Assembly (NCBI RefSeq): GCF_016811235.1
Contig: NZ_JAFBID010000003.1
Location: 102,242 to 166,241 of the forward strand
Direction of reading: 5' to 3'
Length of the DNA stretch: 64,000 bases
From: Microvirga arabica
GTDB taxonomy: Bacteria; Pseudomonadota; Alphaproteobacteria; Rhizobiales; Beijerinckiaceae
Below are positions 15,121-24,595 of the stretch, in pieces. The number at the start of each line of letters is the position of its first letter. Position 1 is the stretch's first letter. Both the position numbers and the translations under genes were made by a program. The notes under the pieces are model-generated. The model saw nothing but the letters and a program-made list of their open reading frames with translations. It was not told the origin of the DNA and made no database searches.

Positions 15121-17844
15121 TCAGGTTGACTTGGCGAGCTTGCCGGGCTCCTCGATGGAGGCGATGGGCAAGGTTACCAGCCGCAGTTCCGGATCGTCGG
15201 GATCGATCCGGATCGAGAAGCCGAGGCTGCGGCACATGTCGAGCATGGTGGAGTTCTCGCGCAGCACCTGGCCCTCGACCTCGCGCAGGCCCTCCGCCTT
15301 CGCCCACTCGATCATGAGCCGCATCAGCTCCCAGCCGAGACCAAGCCCCTTCAGATCGGAGCGGAGCAGGATGCCGTATTCCCCGGTCTCGTGGTTCGCG
15401 TCCGCATGGAGGCGCACCGCGCCCATCATCTCGCCCGTCTCCCCGTCGAAGGCCACAAACGCGATCGCGCGGGCGTAATCGAGCTGGGTTAGGCGGGCTA
15501 GGAAGGTGTGGCTGAAGTCCCGTACCGGCGCGAAGAAGCGCAGGCGCAGATCCTCCGGGGTGATCTTCTCGAAGAAGCGCCGGAACTCGTCCTCGTCCTC
15601 CGGGCGCACAGGCCGTACGAAGGCATTTTTGCCATTGCGCAGCCCGATGGTGCGCTCCCATTCCTTAGGATAGGGCCGCACCGCAAAGCGTGGATGGCCG
15701 CTGGCCTTGCGGGTCTCGGGCGCAACCGCCACGCGGGCATCGACGGCGATCACGCCGGTCTCGTCAGCCAGCAGCGGGTTGATGTCGAGCTCGCGGATCT
15801 CGGGGATGTCGGCTGCCATCTGGGCGAGCTTCACGAGGGTCAGGGCAATCGCCCCCTCGTCGGCCGCCGGAACGTCGCGATAGGCTTTGAGGCGGCGCGA
15901 CACGCGGGTGCGGGCGATGAGATCATGCGCGAGCTTCAGGTCGAGGGGCGGCAGGGCCAGGGCCTTGTCGTTGATCACCTCCACGGCGGTGCCGCCGCGC
16001 CCGAAGAGCACCACGGGACCGAAGGACGGATCGTCGGCAATGCCCATGATCAGTTCGCGGGCCTTGGTTCGGCGCACCATCGGCTGCACCGTGACGCCGG
16101 TGACATGCGCCCCGGGCTTCAGGCGTGCCGCGCGCTCAAAGATGTCGGCGGCGGCTCTTCGCACCGCCTCCTCGGTGGTGAGATCGAGCTTCACGCCGCC
16201 GATGTCCGACTTGTGCACGATGTCCGGCGAGAGAACCTTCACGGCAACCGTTCCACCCTCCGCGATGATCGGGCGTGCGGCTTCCGCGGCCTCCTCCGGG
16301 GTCGTCGCGAGCACGACCGGCGCGGTGGGGATGTCGTAGCTTTTTAGCAGCGCATTGACCTCAAGCGGATCGAGCCAGCGGCGGTTCTGCGACACCACGT
16401 GATCAACGATGGCGCGGGCGGCTTCCGGATCCGGCTCGAAATCGTGCGGCAGGTCGTCGGGCGTCTCCATCAGCTGGTTCTGCGCCTCGCGGTAACGCAC
16501 GAGCTGCATGAACCCGCGCACCGCATCGGCCTCCGTGGCGAAATGCGGAATGCGGGCCTCTTCAAACACCCGGGCGGATTCCGGATCCTCGCCAATCCAG
16601 GCGGCGAAGACGGGCTTCTGCCGGTAGCCCCTCGCCCGGTCCTTCTTCACAACATTCACAACGGAAGAGGCCACCTCCGAGGCCCCGGCGACGGCCGTCG
16701 GCACGTTGAGGATGAGAACCGCGTCGTTTTCCGGGTCAGTGAGCAGCGCCTCCAGGGCTCCCGCATAACGCTCAGGATCCGCATCGCCGATGATGTCGAT
16801 CGGGTTCGCCTTCGACCAGGTCGGTGGCAGGATAGCATCGAGCGAATTGCGGGTGGCTTCTGAGATCGCGGCCAGCGTTCCGCCGAGATCCACCAGCCGG
16901 TCGACGGCGAGAACCCCGATGCCACCGCCATTGGTCAGAACTGCCAGTCGATTGCCAGGGAAAGGCTTCTGCCGTCCCAGCGTTTCCGCAGCGGCGAAGA
17001 GCTGGTCGAGATCAAGCACGCGCAACAGGCCGGCCCGGCGGAAGGCCGCGTCATAGACCGCGTCGGAGCCCGCCAGCGCACCCGTATGCGTCGCGGCCGC
17101 CTTCGCTCCTTGCGCATGCCGCCCAGCCTTGATCACCACCACGGGCTTCACACGCGCTGCAGCGCGGGCCGCGGACATGAACTTCTTCGCGTTGTCGATG
17201 GACTCGATGTAGAGCAGGATCGCCCGCGTGCCGCTGTCGGCAGAGAAGAAATCGAGGCAATCGCTGAAGTCCACATCGACCTTGTCGCCAAGCGACACGA
17301 TGGCCGAGAAGCCCACATTCCGCTGCGCGGCCCATTCCACGAGTCCAGCCGCGATGGCGCCCGACTGGGACACGAGCGCCAGATCGCCGGGCTTGGCGCT
17401 ATGAGCCGCAAAGCTCGCGTTCATCTTCGCCCGGGGAGCGAGCACGCCAATGCAGTTGGGTCCGACGATGCGAAGCCCATGGGCACGCGCCGCAATCCGA
17501 ACCTGCTCGCTTAAGGAACCCTCGCCATAGCCCATGCCGGCCGTTGCCACGATGGCGACGCTCACACCGACACGCCCGGCCTCCTCGATCACGCCGAGCA
17601 CCCTTTCCGGGGGCACCGCAACAACGACGAGATCGGGAACCTCCGGAAGCTCTGCCAAGGAGGGAAAGCACGGCCTCCCTTCGATCTCCACATGGTGGGG
17701 ATTGACGGACACGATGTCTCCCTCGAACCCCCCGGCAATGAGATTGCGCAGGAAGGTCAGGCCGAGGGAGCCGGGTCGGGGGCTCGCGCCGACAACCGCG
17801 ATGGAGCGTGGGGCGAGCATCTTGTCGAGGCGATAGGTGGACAT
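15121..17844 (-). CDS. Acetyl-CoA synthetase-like / GNAT acetyltransferase fusion, Pat-type (907 aa)
   Basis: Order of domains: CoA-binding Rossmann unit (SIAVVGASPRPGSLG), succinyl-CoA-ligase-like units (VSQSGAIAAGLVEW; HTGALAGSDAVYDAAF), ATP-grasp (about residues 480-690, VKVLSPDIVHKSDIGGVKL) and a C-terminal GNAT domain (about 720-890, GLGWELMRLMIEWAKAEG). This is the architecture of Pat-type protein lysine acetyltransferases that regulate acyl-CoA synthetases; an ADP-forming ligase role is the alternative. The start at ATG 17844 has AAGGATCC upstream. It stands alone, facing bfr. Confidence 0.85.
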   Translation of the reverse strand: MSTYRLDKMLAPRSIAVVGASPRPGSLGLTFLRNLIAGGFEGDIVSVNPHHVEIEGRPCFPSLAELPEVPDLVVVAVPPERVLGVIEEAGRVGVSVAIVATAGMGYGEGSLSEQVRIAARAHGLRIVGPNCIGVLAPRAKMNASFAAHSAKPGDLALVSQSGAIAAGLVEWAAQRNVGFSAIVSLGDKVDVDFSDCLDFFSADSGTRAILLYIESIDNAKKFMSAARAAARVKPVVVIKAGRHAQGAKAAATHTGALAGSDAVYDAAFRRAGLLRVLDLDQLFAAAETLGRQKPFPGNRLAVLTNGGGIGVLAVDRLVDLGGTLAAISEATRNSLDAILPPTWSKANPIDIIGDADPERYAGALEALLTDPENDAVLILNVPTAVAGASEVASSVVNVVKKDRARGYRQKPVFAAWIGEDPESARVFEEARIPHFATEADAVRGFMQLVRYREAQNQLMETPDDLPHDFEPDPEAARAIVDHVVSQNRRWLDPLEVNALLKSYDIPTAPVVLATTPEEAAEAARPIIAEGGTVAVKVLSPDIVHKSDIGGVKLDLTTEEAVRRAAADIFERAARLKPGAHVTGVTVQPMVRRTKARELIMGIADDPSFGPVVLFGRGGTAVEVINDKALALPPLDLKLAHDLIARTRVSRRLKAYRDVPAADEGAIALTLVKLAQMAADIPEIRELDINPLLADETGVIAVDARVAVAPETRKASGHPRFAVRPYPKEWERTIGLRNGKNAFVRPVRPEDEDEFRRFFEKITPEDLRLRFFAPVRDFSHTFLARLTQLDYARAIAFVAFDGETGEMMGAVRLHADANHETGEYGILLRSDLKGLGLGWELMRLMIEWAKAEGLREVEGQVLRENSTMLDMCRSLGFSIRIDPDDPELRLVTLPIASIEEPGKLAKST

Positions 17845-17995
17845 AAGGATCCTTCGTCTCGTGGACATTCCGGGGCAGAGTAGGCCACCAGAACCTATTG
17901 CGGCCAGCTATAAGCGCAAGTCACCCCGGCGGCTTTGATCCATCGCACAGGATCACGAGCAGGTGTCAGCCGCATGAACGCGATGGATCACCGCC

Positions 17996-18454
17996 CTACC
18001 CGGCTTGATGGCGTGTCCATTGATAGTGAGCATCCGGGGTGCGTTCCTCGTTCCCGGAGCCGTCGGTCAGTTCCACAAGCCTGAAACCGTAGCTTTCATA
18101 GAACCGGCGCGCCTGCAGATTTGCCTGGAAGGTCCAGAGGTTCAGCTCCTGCGCGTCCTGCCGGGCAGCTGTCAGAAGGGCCAGCCCAACCCCGCGGCCA
18201 TGCCATGTCGGGTCGACATAGAGATGATCGAGCCAATCCTGCTTCGAGACCGCAAATCCGATCAGCCGGCCTTCATTCTCGGCCAACCGGATCGTCGAGG
18301 ATGGAAAGACGTGCCCCTCGAAGAACGCCAGATCCTCCTGCGGCGTGTGAAGCTCGGGCAGGTACGGGAGGCAGGTTCTGCGCACGTGGCGGTGTAGCTG
18401 GGCAACAGCCTTCATGTCGTCAGAGGAAGCATGCCGCAGAACGAAGCTGGACAC
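17996..18454 (-). CDS. GNAT-family N-acetyltransferase (152 aa)
   Basis: The acetyl-CoA site is visible as DHLYVDPTWHGRGVGLALL followed by NLQARRFYESYGF, the standard GNAT motif A and B. The start is GTG 18454, overlapping the kinase stop (TAGTG), so it is translated after the kinase. Substrate unknown. Both genes may form a signalling and modification pair, but only the coupling is seen. Confidence 0.8.
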   Translation of the reverse strand: MSSFVLRHASSDDMKAVAQLHRHVRRTCLPYLPELHTPQEDLAFFEGHVFPSSTIRLAENEGRLIGFAVSKQDWLDHLYVDPTWHGRGVGLALLTAARQDAQELNLWTFQANLQARRFYESYGFRLVELTDGSGNEERTPDAHYQWTRHQAG

Positions 18455-21147
18455 TATTCAGCCCAAACCCGCGTCGGCGGGAAAATCACCTCGACCAGCG
18501 TTCCCTCGCTGGGCTGGCTGGAGATCTGCAGCGCTCCCTTGTTTGCCTCAACCAGGGCCTTGGTGAGAGGCAGGCCGAGACCCGTACCGCCGCGCTTGCG
18601 CGACGTGGCGAGCTGCCGGAAGGGTTCGAGAGCGGCCTCGACCTCCTCGGGCGTCATGCCGATGCCGGTATCGCGCACCCGGAAGGCCACCTCGCCCCGA
18701 TCCGTCATGGCCGTGGAGACGATCACCTGCCCGCCCGCATCGGTGAACTTGATGGCGTTCGACACGAGATTGAGCACGATCTGGCGCATAGAGCGCTCAT
18801 CGGCCACCACCGGCGGGAGCTTGGGCGCGAAGCTCATGCGCATGACGATGCGGTCACGGGCGGCCTGCGGCTGAAGCAGGGCGACACAGCTGGAGACCAG
18901 ATCGTTCAAGCCTACACCCGTAAAGGACAGTTCCAGGCGTCCTGCCTCGATCTTGGCGAGGTCCAGAAGATCGTTCACGAGGCTGATCACATGGGAGCCG
19001 GAGGCGTGAACGTCCTTGAGGTATTCCTTGTAGCGATCGTTGCCGACCGGGCCGAAGCGCTCCTCGAGCATAACTTCGGCGAACCCGAGAATGGCATTCA
19101 ACGGCGTGCGGATCTCATGGCTGATCTTGGCCAGAAGATCGGATTTCTGGGCGCTTGCTTCCTCGGCCGCATGCTTGGCGCCGATCAGTTCGCCTTCGGT
19201 CTTCTTGAAGGCCGTGATGTCCCGCAGCACGGCGCAGAACCGGCGCTCCGGACCGTCGCCGAGGCGGCCCATGGTCATGAAGAGCGGGATGGGCCCGCCT
19301 TGGCGCTCCCGGCCGAGCACCTCGCGCCCATCATTGAGCAGGCTGCCCACACCCGGCGAGCGCAGGCGCTCAAGGTAATCAAGGGCGACGATATGGCTCT
19401 CGGGGGCCAGCAGAACCGTGATGGCATCGCCCGCCACCGCCGGCTCATCGTAGCCGAAGAGCGCCTCGGCCGAGCGGTTGAGGGAGAGGATGCGGCCCGT
19501 CTCGTCGAGCACGATCACGCCGTCGGTGGCCGTATCGAGGATCGCCTCCAGCTCATGGACGCGGCGGTCCTGTGACGAAGGTGGGGGAAGATCGGCATTG
19601 GAGGCCCTGCGGATCACCAGAAGATCCGCCTCCGCGCCCTCCCACTCGGCCGATGAGGCACGTACTGTGACGGCGATGTTCTCATTGCTGCGGGTCGTCA
19701 GGGCAAGGGCCATGTCCCCCTCGACTGGACCTGCGAGAGCCGGCGATCCGCGAAACAGGTGCACGAGGCCGCCATCGGCCCGGATCTGCTCGACCGTCTC
19801 ATAGCCCGTGAGATCGAGCAGGAAGCGGTTGACGAAGAGGATGCGCTCACCACGGTGGATCAGGATGCCGATCGGCAGCCGGTCCAGGATGGGATCCCCG
19901 CTCGCAGGAGGACCGGCCGGCCCGGAGGGAGCATCTCTCTCGACGGCCGGTGCGGTCTCGTCGGGCTCATCGGCGGCCTTGTCCTGAGATGGCGCCTCCT
20001 CCAGCCGGGCGCCGAGCGCCCGCGCAATTTCGCGAAAGGCGTTTCGCTCGGCGTCGGAGAGAGTCGATCCGGGTGGCTGTCTGTCGGCGAGCTTGCGCTG
20101 CGGAGTGGGCTCCGGCGGCGTGGTGCTGGAGAGAGCTTCCGCGACATGCTCCCGAAGATTGGTGAACCAGTTTTCCTCATCGGAGGAGACATCTTCCGGC
20201 TCCGGCTCCTGCGGGGGCATTTCCTCCGGAGGACGGAAGGGGAAAGTGTCGTCAGGGACGAGGCTTTGGGCGATCAGATCGGCCTGGCTGCTTCCCTCAT
20301 CCGCCATCGGCTTCTCGATGATCTCCCGCTCGCGCGCCGCGTCCATGCGCAGCAGGCCGAAGCCCCGGAAGCCGATCAGTTCCCTATCCATGCTGAAGAC
20401 GGGCATACCGGCCAAATCGACGGGCACCTGCAAGGAGGCGTTGCCGATATTCCAGAGGACGGTTCGTCCGCTCCAGGTCTCCCGACGGGCGAACAGGTCT
20501 GCAACGGCACCGTCCGGATCCTCGACGGCCGAACGGCACACCTCATTCCAGGTCCGCCCGATGATATCGGCCGCAATCGGTCCGACGGCTTGGGCGAGCT
20601 CCGGCGAGACTTCAGTGAAGCGTGTCTGCGCATCGGCCTGCCAAATAAATCGAATCGTGCCGCGGGGCTGGTCCGGCCGGAGAGCGGAGTCGCCGGAGAT
20701 CTCTGCAACTTGGCTCTGAGCCGGCGAGTTCTCGTCGGCAGCTTGAAGAGCACGGGAGCGCCCAACCCTGTTTGCCGATCCGGTGAATGCCGTCACCAGC
20801 ACCGCTTCGCCGTTGTCCAAGGCCGCCAAGCGGCAGGCACAGGCGACCGGAAGCCAAGGGCGAGCCGGGTCGAGCCTCAGGCGCTCCATCCGGACACCCT
20901 CGTGGGGTGCAAGGCCGCCGGCCAGAGCCTTGATGCGTTCACGGGTACGGACATTGTGGGTTACCCGCTCGAAGCCCTCGGCAAAGGCAAGCCTCAAACC
21001 TTCAGCGCCAGGCGATGCCCAGAGCAGCCTCTCCCCTGTCCGGTCCCAGATGAACACGACCGCACCCGGCTCAGCGAGCAGGCCAAGGGCCGGCTCGGCG
21101 GCAAGCCGCGCGATCAGATGTTCAAAGGGATGGGGACCACCCGTCAT
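18454..21147 (-). CDS. PAS-domain sensor histidine kinase, PdhS/DivJ/PleC-type (897 aa)
   Basis: A long N-terminal sensory region includes PAS domains (LIHRGERILFVNRFLLDLTGYE about residue 440 and a second near 570 with LNRSAEALFGYDEP). The HisKA H-box is KISHEIRTPLNAI near residue 660, followed by LVNDLLDLAKIEAG, then HATPase motifs (NLVSNAIKFTDAGG, RDTGIGMTPEEV, GGTGLGLPLTKAL). The H-box surroundings resemble PdhS/DivJ/PleC kinases that control the alphaproteobacterial cell cycle through DivK-type regulators. No transmembrane segment was noticed, so it is likely cytosolic. No response regulator is adjacent. Confidence 0.87.
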   Translation of the reverse strand: MTGGPHPFEHLIARLAAEPALGLLAEPGAVVFIWDRTGERLLWASPGAEGLRLAFAEGFERVTHNVRTRERIKALAGGLAPHEGVRMERLRLDPARPWLPVACACRLAALDNGEAVLVTAFTGSANRVGRSRALQAADENSPAQSQVAEISGDSALRPDQPRGTIRFIWQADAQTRFTEVSPELAQAVGPIAADIIGRTWNEVCRSAVEDPDGAVADLFARRETWSGRTVLWNIGNASLQVPVDLAGMPVFSMDRELIGFRGFGLLRMDAAREREIIEKPMADEGSSQADLIAQSLVPDDTFPFRPPEEMPPQEPEPEDVSSDEENWFTNLREHVAEALSSTTPPEPTPQRKLADRQPPGSTLSDAERNAFREIARALGARLEEAPSQDKAADEPDETAPAVERDAPSGPAGPPASGDPILDRLPIGILIHRGERILFVNRFLLDLTGYETVEQIRADGGLVHLFRGSPALAGPVEGDMALALTTRSNENIAVTVRASSAEWEGAEADLLVIRRASNADLPPPSSQDRRVHELEAILDTATDGVIVLDETGRILSLNRSAEALFGYDEPAVAGDAITVLLAPESHIVALDYLERLRSPGVGSLLNDGREVLGRERQGGPIPLFMTMGRLGDGPERRFCAVLRDITAFKKTEGELIGAKHAAEEASAQKSDLLAKISHEIRTPLNAILGFAEVMLEERFGPVGNDRYKEYLKDVHASGSHVISLVNDLLDLAKIEAGRLELSFTGVGLNDLVSSCVALLQPQAARDRIVMRMSFAPKLPPVVADERSMRQIVLNLVSNAIKFTDAGGQVIVSTAMTDRGEVAFRVRDTGIGMTPEEVEAALEPFRQLATSRKRGGTGLGLPLTKALVEANKGALQISSQPSEGTLVEVIFPPTRVWAE

Positions 21148-21289
21148 AACGGTCCTTACGAGGAATACCGCGAAAGCTCTTCTGCTTGAGCTTCTAGACT
21201 AATATCTGCGGTCAAGCATGCAAGGCGGAACCCTTGAATCCGTTTACTTTCAGGTAACCTTAATAACGCAAGGCACAAAGGAGTTGATT

Positions 21290-21322
21290 TTGCAGCGCAC
21301 AATGTGATATTGCACTGCACAA
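21290..21322. promoter_or_regulatory. Tandem TTGCA..GCACAA motifs before the phasin gene
   Basis: TTGCAGCGCACAA (21290-21302) and TTGCACTGCACAA (21310-21322) are two near-identical 13-base sites with starts 20 bases apart, 25 bases before the phasin ATG. TGC/GCA-rich sites before phasins are where PhaR (AniA) represses in PHA-producing alphaproteobacteria. The match is by pattern only. Confidence 0.5.
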
Positions 21323-21346
21323 ATGCCTTACAACAAGGAGCATGTC

Positions 21347-21727
21347 ATGGCAGCGAACCAGCCCCAAGGTTACGAGATTCCCCCGGAGATGCGCGATTTC
21401 GCCGAGAAGAGCGTCGAGCAGGCCCGCAAGGCGATCGACGGCTTCATGAGCGCCGCTCAGAAGACGGCCGACACCTTCGAAGGCTCAGCCGCGACGGTCC
21501 AGACCAGCGCCCGCGACGCGGCCCGCAAGACCTTCACCTACACCGAGCAGAACCTGAATGCGGCCTTCGACCTCGCCCAGAGGATGGTTCGCGCGAAGGA
21601 CATGCAGGAGGCCATGCAGATCCAGGCTGAGTTCGTGCGCAGCCAGTTCGAGGCGATGCAGACCCAGATGAAGGAATTCGGCTCCATGGCACAGTCGGCC
21701 ATGAAGCAGCCGGGCTCCAAGAAGTAA
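21347..21727 (+). CDS. Phasin family protein (126 aa)
   Basis: Starts MAANQPQGYEIPPEM after AAGGAGC. It has Phasin_2-type amphipathic helices (DFAEKSVEQARKAIDGF, ARKTFTYTEQNLNAAFDLAQ, LQAEFVRSQFEAM-like with IQAEFVRSQFEAMQTQ). Phasins coat polyhydroxyalkanoate granules and limit granule size. A second phasin follows 33 bases later on the same strand. Confidence 0.88.
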   Translation: MAANQPQGYEIPPEMRDFAEKSVEQARKAIDGFMSAAQKTADTFEGSAATVQTSARDAARKTFTYTEQNLNAAFDLAQRMVRAKDMQEAMQIQAEFVRSQFEAMQTQMKEFGSMAQSAMKQPGSKK

Positions 21728-21760
21728 GACACCCTCCAACAGCCCCGCGAGGATCTCACG

Positions 21761-22264
21761 ATGGCGGAAGCGAAGAAGCCACGAGCCAAGAGAGCAACGA
21801 AGGCCGCCAGCCCCGAGCTGAAGGCCGATCTCATCGAGCTGGCGGCCGCTCCCGCCGTCACGGCTCTGGAGGTGGTCACGGCTGCAAAGCCTGCGACGCA
21901 GCCGAAGGCGCCCGAGGTGAAGCCCGTCGCACCTGAGGCTCTCTTCTCCTCGGCGAAGCAGCAGGGCGATGCCTTCCGCCAAGCCGTCGGCGAGGCCGTC
22001 ACCGCATCCGCCAAGGGCGCCCTGGAGGTCAACGGCAAGATCATCGACGCCCTGAATGTCCAGAGCAGCGCCGCTCTCGACCTCTGGCGTTCGGCGTTCA
22101 GCCCCGCTCCCCTTCCCGAGGCCCTCAAGGCGCAAAGCCAGGCGACACGCCAGGCCTACGAGGCAGCTTCGGCCCAGTGGAAGGACATCGCAGAGTCGAC
22201 GGCGCTCTGGTTCACCAAGAGCCTGGAGCCCCTGCACTCGGCCTTTCAACGGCCGGGGCGTTAA
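21761..22264 (+). CDS. Phasin-like granule protein with basic/Ala-rich N-terminus (167 aa)
   Basis: The N-terminus is Lys/Arg/Ala-rich (KKPRAKRATKAASPE), which could bind DNA or granule surface. The rest (about residues 60-160) is a helix-rich phasin-type region containing ALFSSAKQQGDAFRQA and a repeated Ala-Ser-Lys heptad. Tandem with the first phasin, so co-transcribed up to the terminator at 22296. Confidence 0.78.
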   Translation: MAEAKKPRAKRATKAASPELKADLIELAAAPAVTALEVVTAAKPATQPKAPEVKPVAPEALFSSAKQQGDAFRQAVGEAVTASAKGALEVNGKIIDALNVQSSAALDLWRSAFSPAPLPEALKAQSQATRQAYEAASAQWKDIAESTALWFTKSLEPLHSAFQRPGR

Positions 22265-22295
22265 TCGCGCTATCCGACCGCCGGATCATGCGCTA

Positions 22296-22324
22296 AGGCT
22301 CGGCCACATCGGCCGAGCCTTTTT
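22296..22324 (+). terminator. Rho-independent terminator after the phasin pair
   Basis: AGGCTCGGCC-ACATC-GGCCGAGCCT forms a perfect 10-bp stem with TTTT after it. It ends just before the NUDIX start codon, so the NUDIX gene needs its own promoter or read-through. Confidence 0.85.
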
Positions 22325-22325
22325 C

Positions 22326-22757
22326 ATGTCTTCATCACCCGTTCCAGCGGTCATTGCCGTCGTGATCCATGAGGAGCGGACCCTTCTGGTCCGCAGGGCC
22401 AATCCGCCCGATGCCGGCCTGTGGGGCTTCCCCGGCGGGAAGATCGAGTTCGGCGAAACGGTTCGGGCGGCAGCCACCCGGGAACTCTTGGAGGAGACCG
22501 GCGTCCATGCGGAAGCTCAGGACGTCATCACCACGCTGGACATCCTCGTGCCGGATTCGTCCGGAGCGGTTCACCAGCATTACATCCTGATTGCCGTCCG
22601 CTGCCGCTGGATTTCCGGAGAGCCTGTCGCGGGCGATGATGCACTTGAGGCCGGCTGGTTCTCTATGACCGACCTCGAATCCGGCAAGCTTGCCATGAGC
22701 GCCGATGTGGACGCGATTGCCCGGCGGGCTCAGGCCCTCGCGTCGAATGCGCCCTGA
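22326..22757 (+). CDS. NUDIX hydrolase (143 aa)
   Basis: The Nudix box is present (GGKIEFGETVRAAATREL then LEETGV, about residues 37-60) with the REL-LEE metal-binding core. Start ATG 22326 (MSSSPVPAVIAVVIHEE) is placed just after the terminator. Length and layout fit the MutT/ADP-ribose-type single-domain hydrolases. Substrate unknown. Confidence 0.85.
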   Translation: MSSSPVPAVIAVVIHEERTLLVRRANPPDAGLWGFPGGKIEFGETVRAAATRELLEETGVHAEAQDVITTLDILVPDSSGAVHQHYILIAVRCRWISGEPVAGDDALEAGWFSMTDLESGKLAMSADVDAIARRAQALASNAP

Positions 22758-22802
22758 ACGGGTTTAGCCTGTCGAACCAACAACCTCCCGCGTTAAGAAA
22801 AA

Positions 22803-22828
22803 GGCCTCACCCCTGTGCGGATGAGGCC
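22803..22828 (-). terminator. Hairpin with minus-strand T run
   Basis: GGCCTCA-N12-TGAGGCC with AAAAA before it on the plus strand, so a terminator form on the minus strand. No minus-strand gene is seen ending here; it may help end the NUDIX transcript. Confidence 0.35.
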
Positions 22829-23076
22829 AAGTTGCTGTCTCTTAACTTGAGGCTGGAAGGCCTGACGTCACCGGCAGATTTGCACATAATCGCCATCCGA
22901 TCTCAACCCGCCCAGCCGCATCATGGTTGATGAAGAGTAAACATTCATAAAGCATCAATCATATTGCAAACGGTTACATCCAAACGTATTGCAACATTCT
23001 CTCATATTCTTCTATGACCTCAGGGACGGGCAATTCATGCCTAGCGACTTCTAGCTCACAAGTACGGAATACAATC

Positions 23077-23784
23077 ATGCGTAAATCTGCTCTTGGACTG
23101 CTCGCTGCCACCGCGGCTCTCGCCCTTGCGGCTTCGAACGCCCATGCGGCCGATCTTCCGTCCCGCTATTCCCCTGCCCCGGCCTACAACGCGCTTCCGG
23201 TTTTCACCTGGACCGGCTTCTATGCAGGCCTGAACGCCGGCTATGGCTGGAACATGGGCGACAGCCGCTTCTATGACCCGACTTTCGGCAGCATTCCCGG
23301 CCGGCGGCATGGCGGCTTCGTGGGTGGCGCGCAGGCCGGCTACAATTATCAGTTCGGCATGTTCGTCGGTGGCGTGGAGACGGATCTCCAGTATGCCGCC
23401 GTCGGCAACAAGGGCGCGTCCTACGGCACGACCTACTATCCGGGCGACTCGGACGGCTTCTTCGGCTCCATCCGGGCCCGCGCCGGCGTGGCCTTCGACC
23501 GCGCCCTGGTCTACGGCACGGGCGGCTTCGCCTATGGCGATGTAGGCGGCAACAGGGGCGTCGACCCGGTTCTCGGCCATCACTCCGGCGATGAGATCAA
23601 CTGGGGCTGGACCATCGGCGGCGGCGTCGAATATGCGATCACCAACAACTTCACCGCCAAGCTCGAAGGCCTCTACGTGGATATCGACACGAAGGACAAC
23701 TTCGATCGCGGCGGCCGCTTCAATGTCGAGCGCGATGCGGAGTTCGGCGTGCTGCGTGCGGGCGTGAACTACAAGTTCAACTGA
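23077..23784 (+). CDS. Outer-membrane beta-barrel porin, Omp25/Omp31-like (235 aa)
   Basis: Signal peptide MRKSALGLLAATAALALAASNAHA, mature start ADLPSRYSPAPAYN. The mature part has FTWTGFYAGLNAGYGW, the classic first strand of the Omp25/Omp31 family, alternating aromatic/Gly strands, and the C-terminal LRAGVNYKFN strand ending the barrel. Start ATG 23077 gives the signal peptide directly; an upstream ATG at 23014 does not. Likely a structural porin. Confidence 0.87.
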   Translation: MRKSALGLLAATAALALAASNAHAADLPSRYSPAPAYNALPVFTWTGFYAGLNAGYGWNMGDSRFYDPTFGSIPGRRHGGFVGGAQAGYNYQFGMFVGGVETDLQYAAVGNKGASYGTTYYPGDSDGFFGSIRARAGVAFDRALVYGTGGFAYGDVGGNRGVDPVLGHHSGDEINWGWTIGGGVEYAITNNFTAKLEGLYVDIDTKDNFDRGGRFNVERDAEFGVLRAGVNYKFN

Positions 23785-23810
23785 TCGTCCGACATCCCTC
23801 GAAAGACAAA

Positions 23811-23836
23811 GGCTCGGTGACAGCACCGGACCTTTT
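23811..23836 (+). terminator. Terminator of the porin gene
   Basis: GGCTCGGTG-ACAG-CACCGGACC pairs with one mismatch and is followed by TTTT. Confidence 0.6.
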
Positions 23837-23862
23837 CATTTTGCCGGTGGCCAGCAACTGCT

Positions 23863-24084
23863 TCAGGGATCGTTGACCGCTTTCGGCGCCCGGAGAGGCT
23901 CCGTCTCGCTTCGCTTGAGGGCAAGCAGCCGCCGGGCGGCGGTTCCACCCGGATCGGGTGAGTAAAGCCTGCCGTTGAGCACTTCGATCTGCCAGCGCTG
24001 CAGCTCGAGCAAAGCTCTCAGAGACCTCACCCGATTCTGGAGATCGAGGGCATCCTTCAAGGGATCTGGATCGTCGCCTGTCAT
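23863..24084 (-). CDS. Small hypothetical protein (73 aa)
   Basis: Helical, charged (LKDALDLQNRVRSLRALLELQRWQIEVL). The start is placed at ATG 24084 (MTGDDPDPL); ATG 24117 is possible. No family is recognised. It lies alone, convergent with the porin. The stretch 24085-24421 to its right holds no supported gene. Confidence 0.4.
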   Translation of the reverse strand: MTGDDPDPLKDALDLQNRVRSLRALLELQRWQIEVLNGRLYSPDPGGTAARRLLALKRSETEPLRAPKAVNDP

Positions 24085-24421
24085 GGAACCATGACTGCCA
24101 ATGTCGCGATGAATCATGTCTGAATGCGCAAGAGAATGAATGTCAATCGGAGGAGCCTGCCACGAACAAGCCCGGCAGGGGGCTTACGCAAAACGATACT
24201 GGTCACGGCCTGAAACAAGGCTCGTGGTTCGGCAATCAGGAGGGCTCTGCTTAATGGATGTAAGTGTCTTACAATTCCAGAAGGCTGGCAAGCCTCTACG
24301 GGTGCATTCCACGCCGCCCTAAAGCTCAAGCGGGGCGCTTTTGAGGCGCAGCCCCCATCAGCCCGGAACCTGAGGTGAAGTTCAGCAGTTCCACCAGCAG
24401 AGCTTGGAAAGAGAAGACCTC

Positions 24422-24595
24422 ATGCCAGACACTCGCCATGAAACGGAAGCGGACAAAATTCTCTCGGCCTTGAGCCTCACCGCCCCGGACGAGCAGGCCC
24501 TGCTGCAAGGGCGGCGCCTTCTGGCCGAAGCCCTGGAGCAGGCAGAGCGGCGCGGACGCCAGATCCTTGGAAACCAGAAGGAATCGAGCGGCTGA
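24422..24595 (+). CDS. Small hypothetical protein (57 aa)
   Basis: MPDTRHETEADKIL then two amphipathic helices (LSLTAPDEQALLQG, LLAEALEQAERRG). Composition is that of a small soluble helical protein. A weak GAAAGAGAAG lies upstream. No function can be assigned. Confidence 0.4.
   Translation: MPDTRHETEADKILSALSLTAPDEQALLQGRRLLAEALEQAERRGRQILGNQKESSG

Noticed and set aside
18121..21189. Two long plus-strand frames opposite the histidine kinase (484 and 476 codons)
   Set aside because: Antisense shadows with His/Arg/Gly-biased composition; the kinase frame on the minus strand has all expected motifs.
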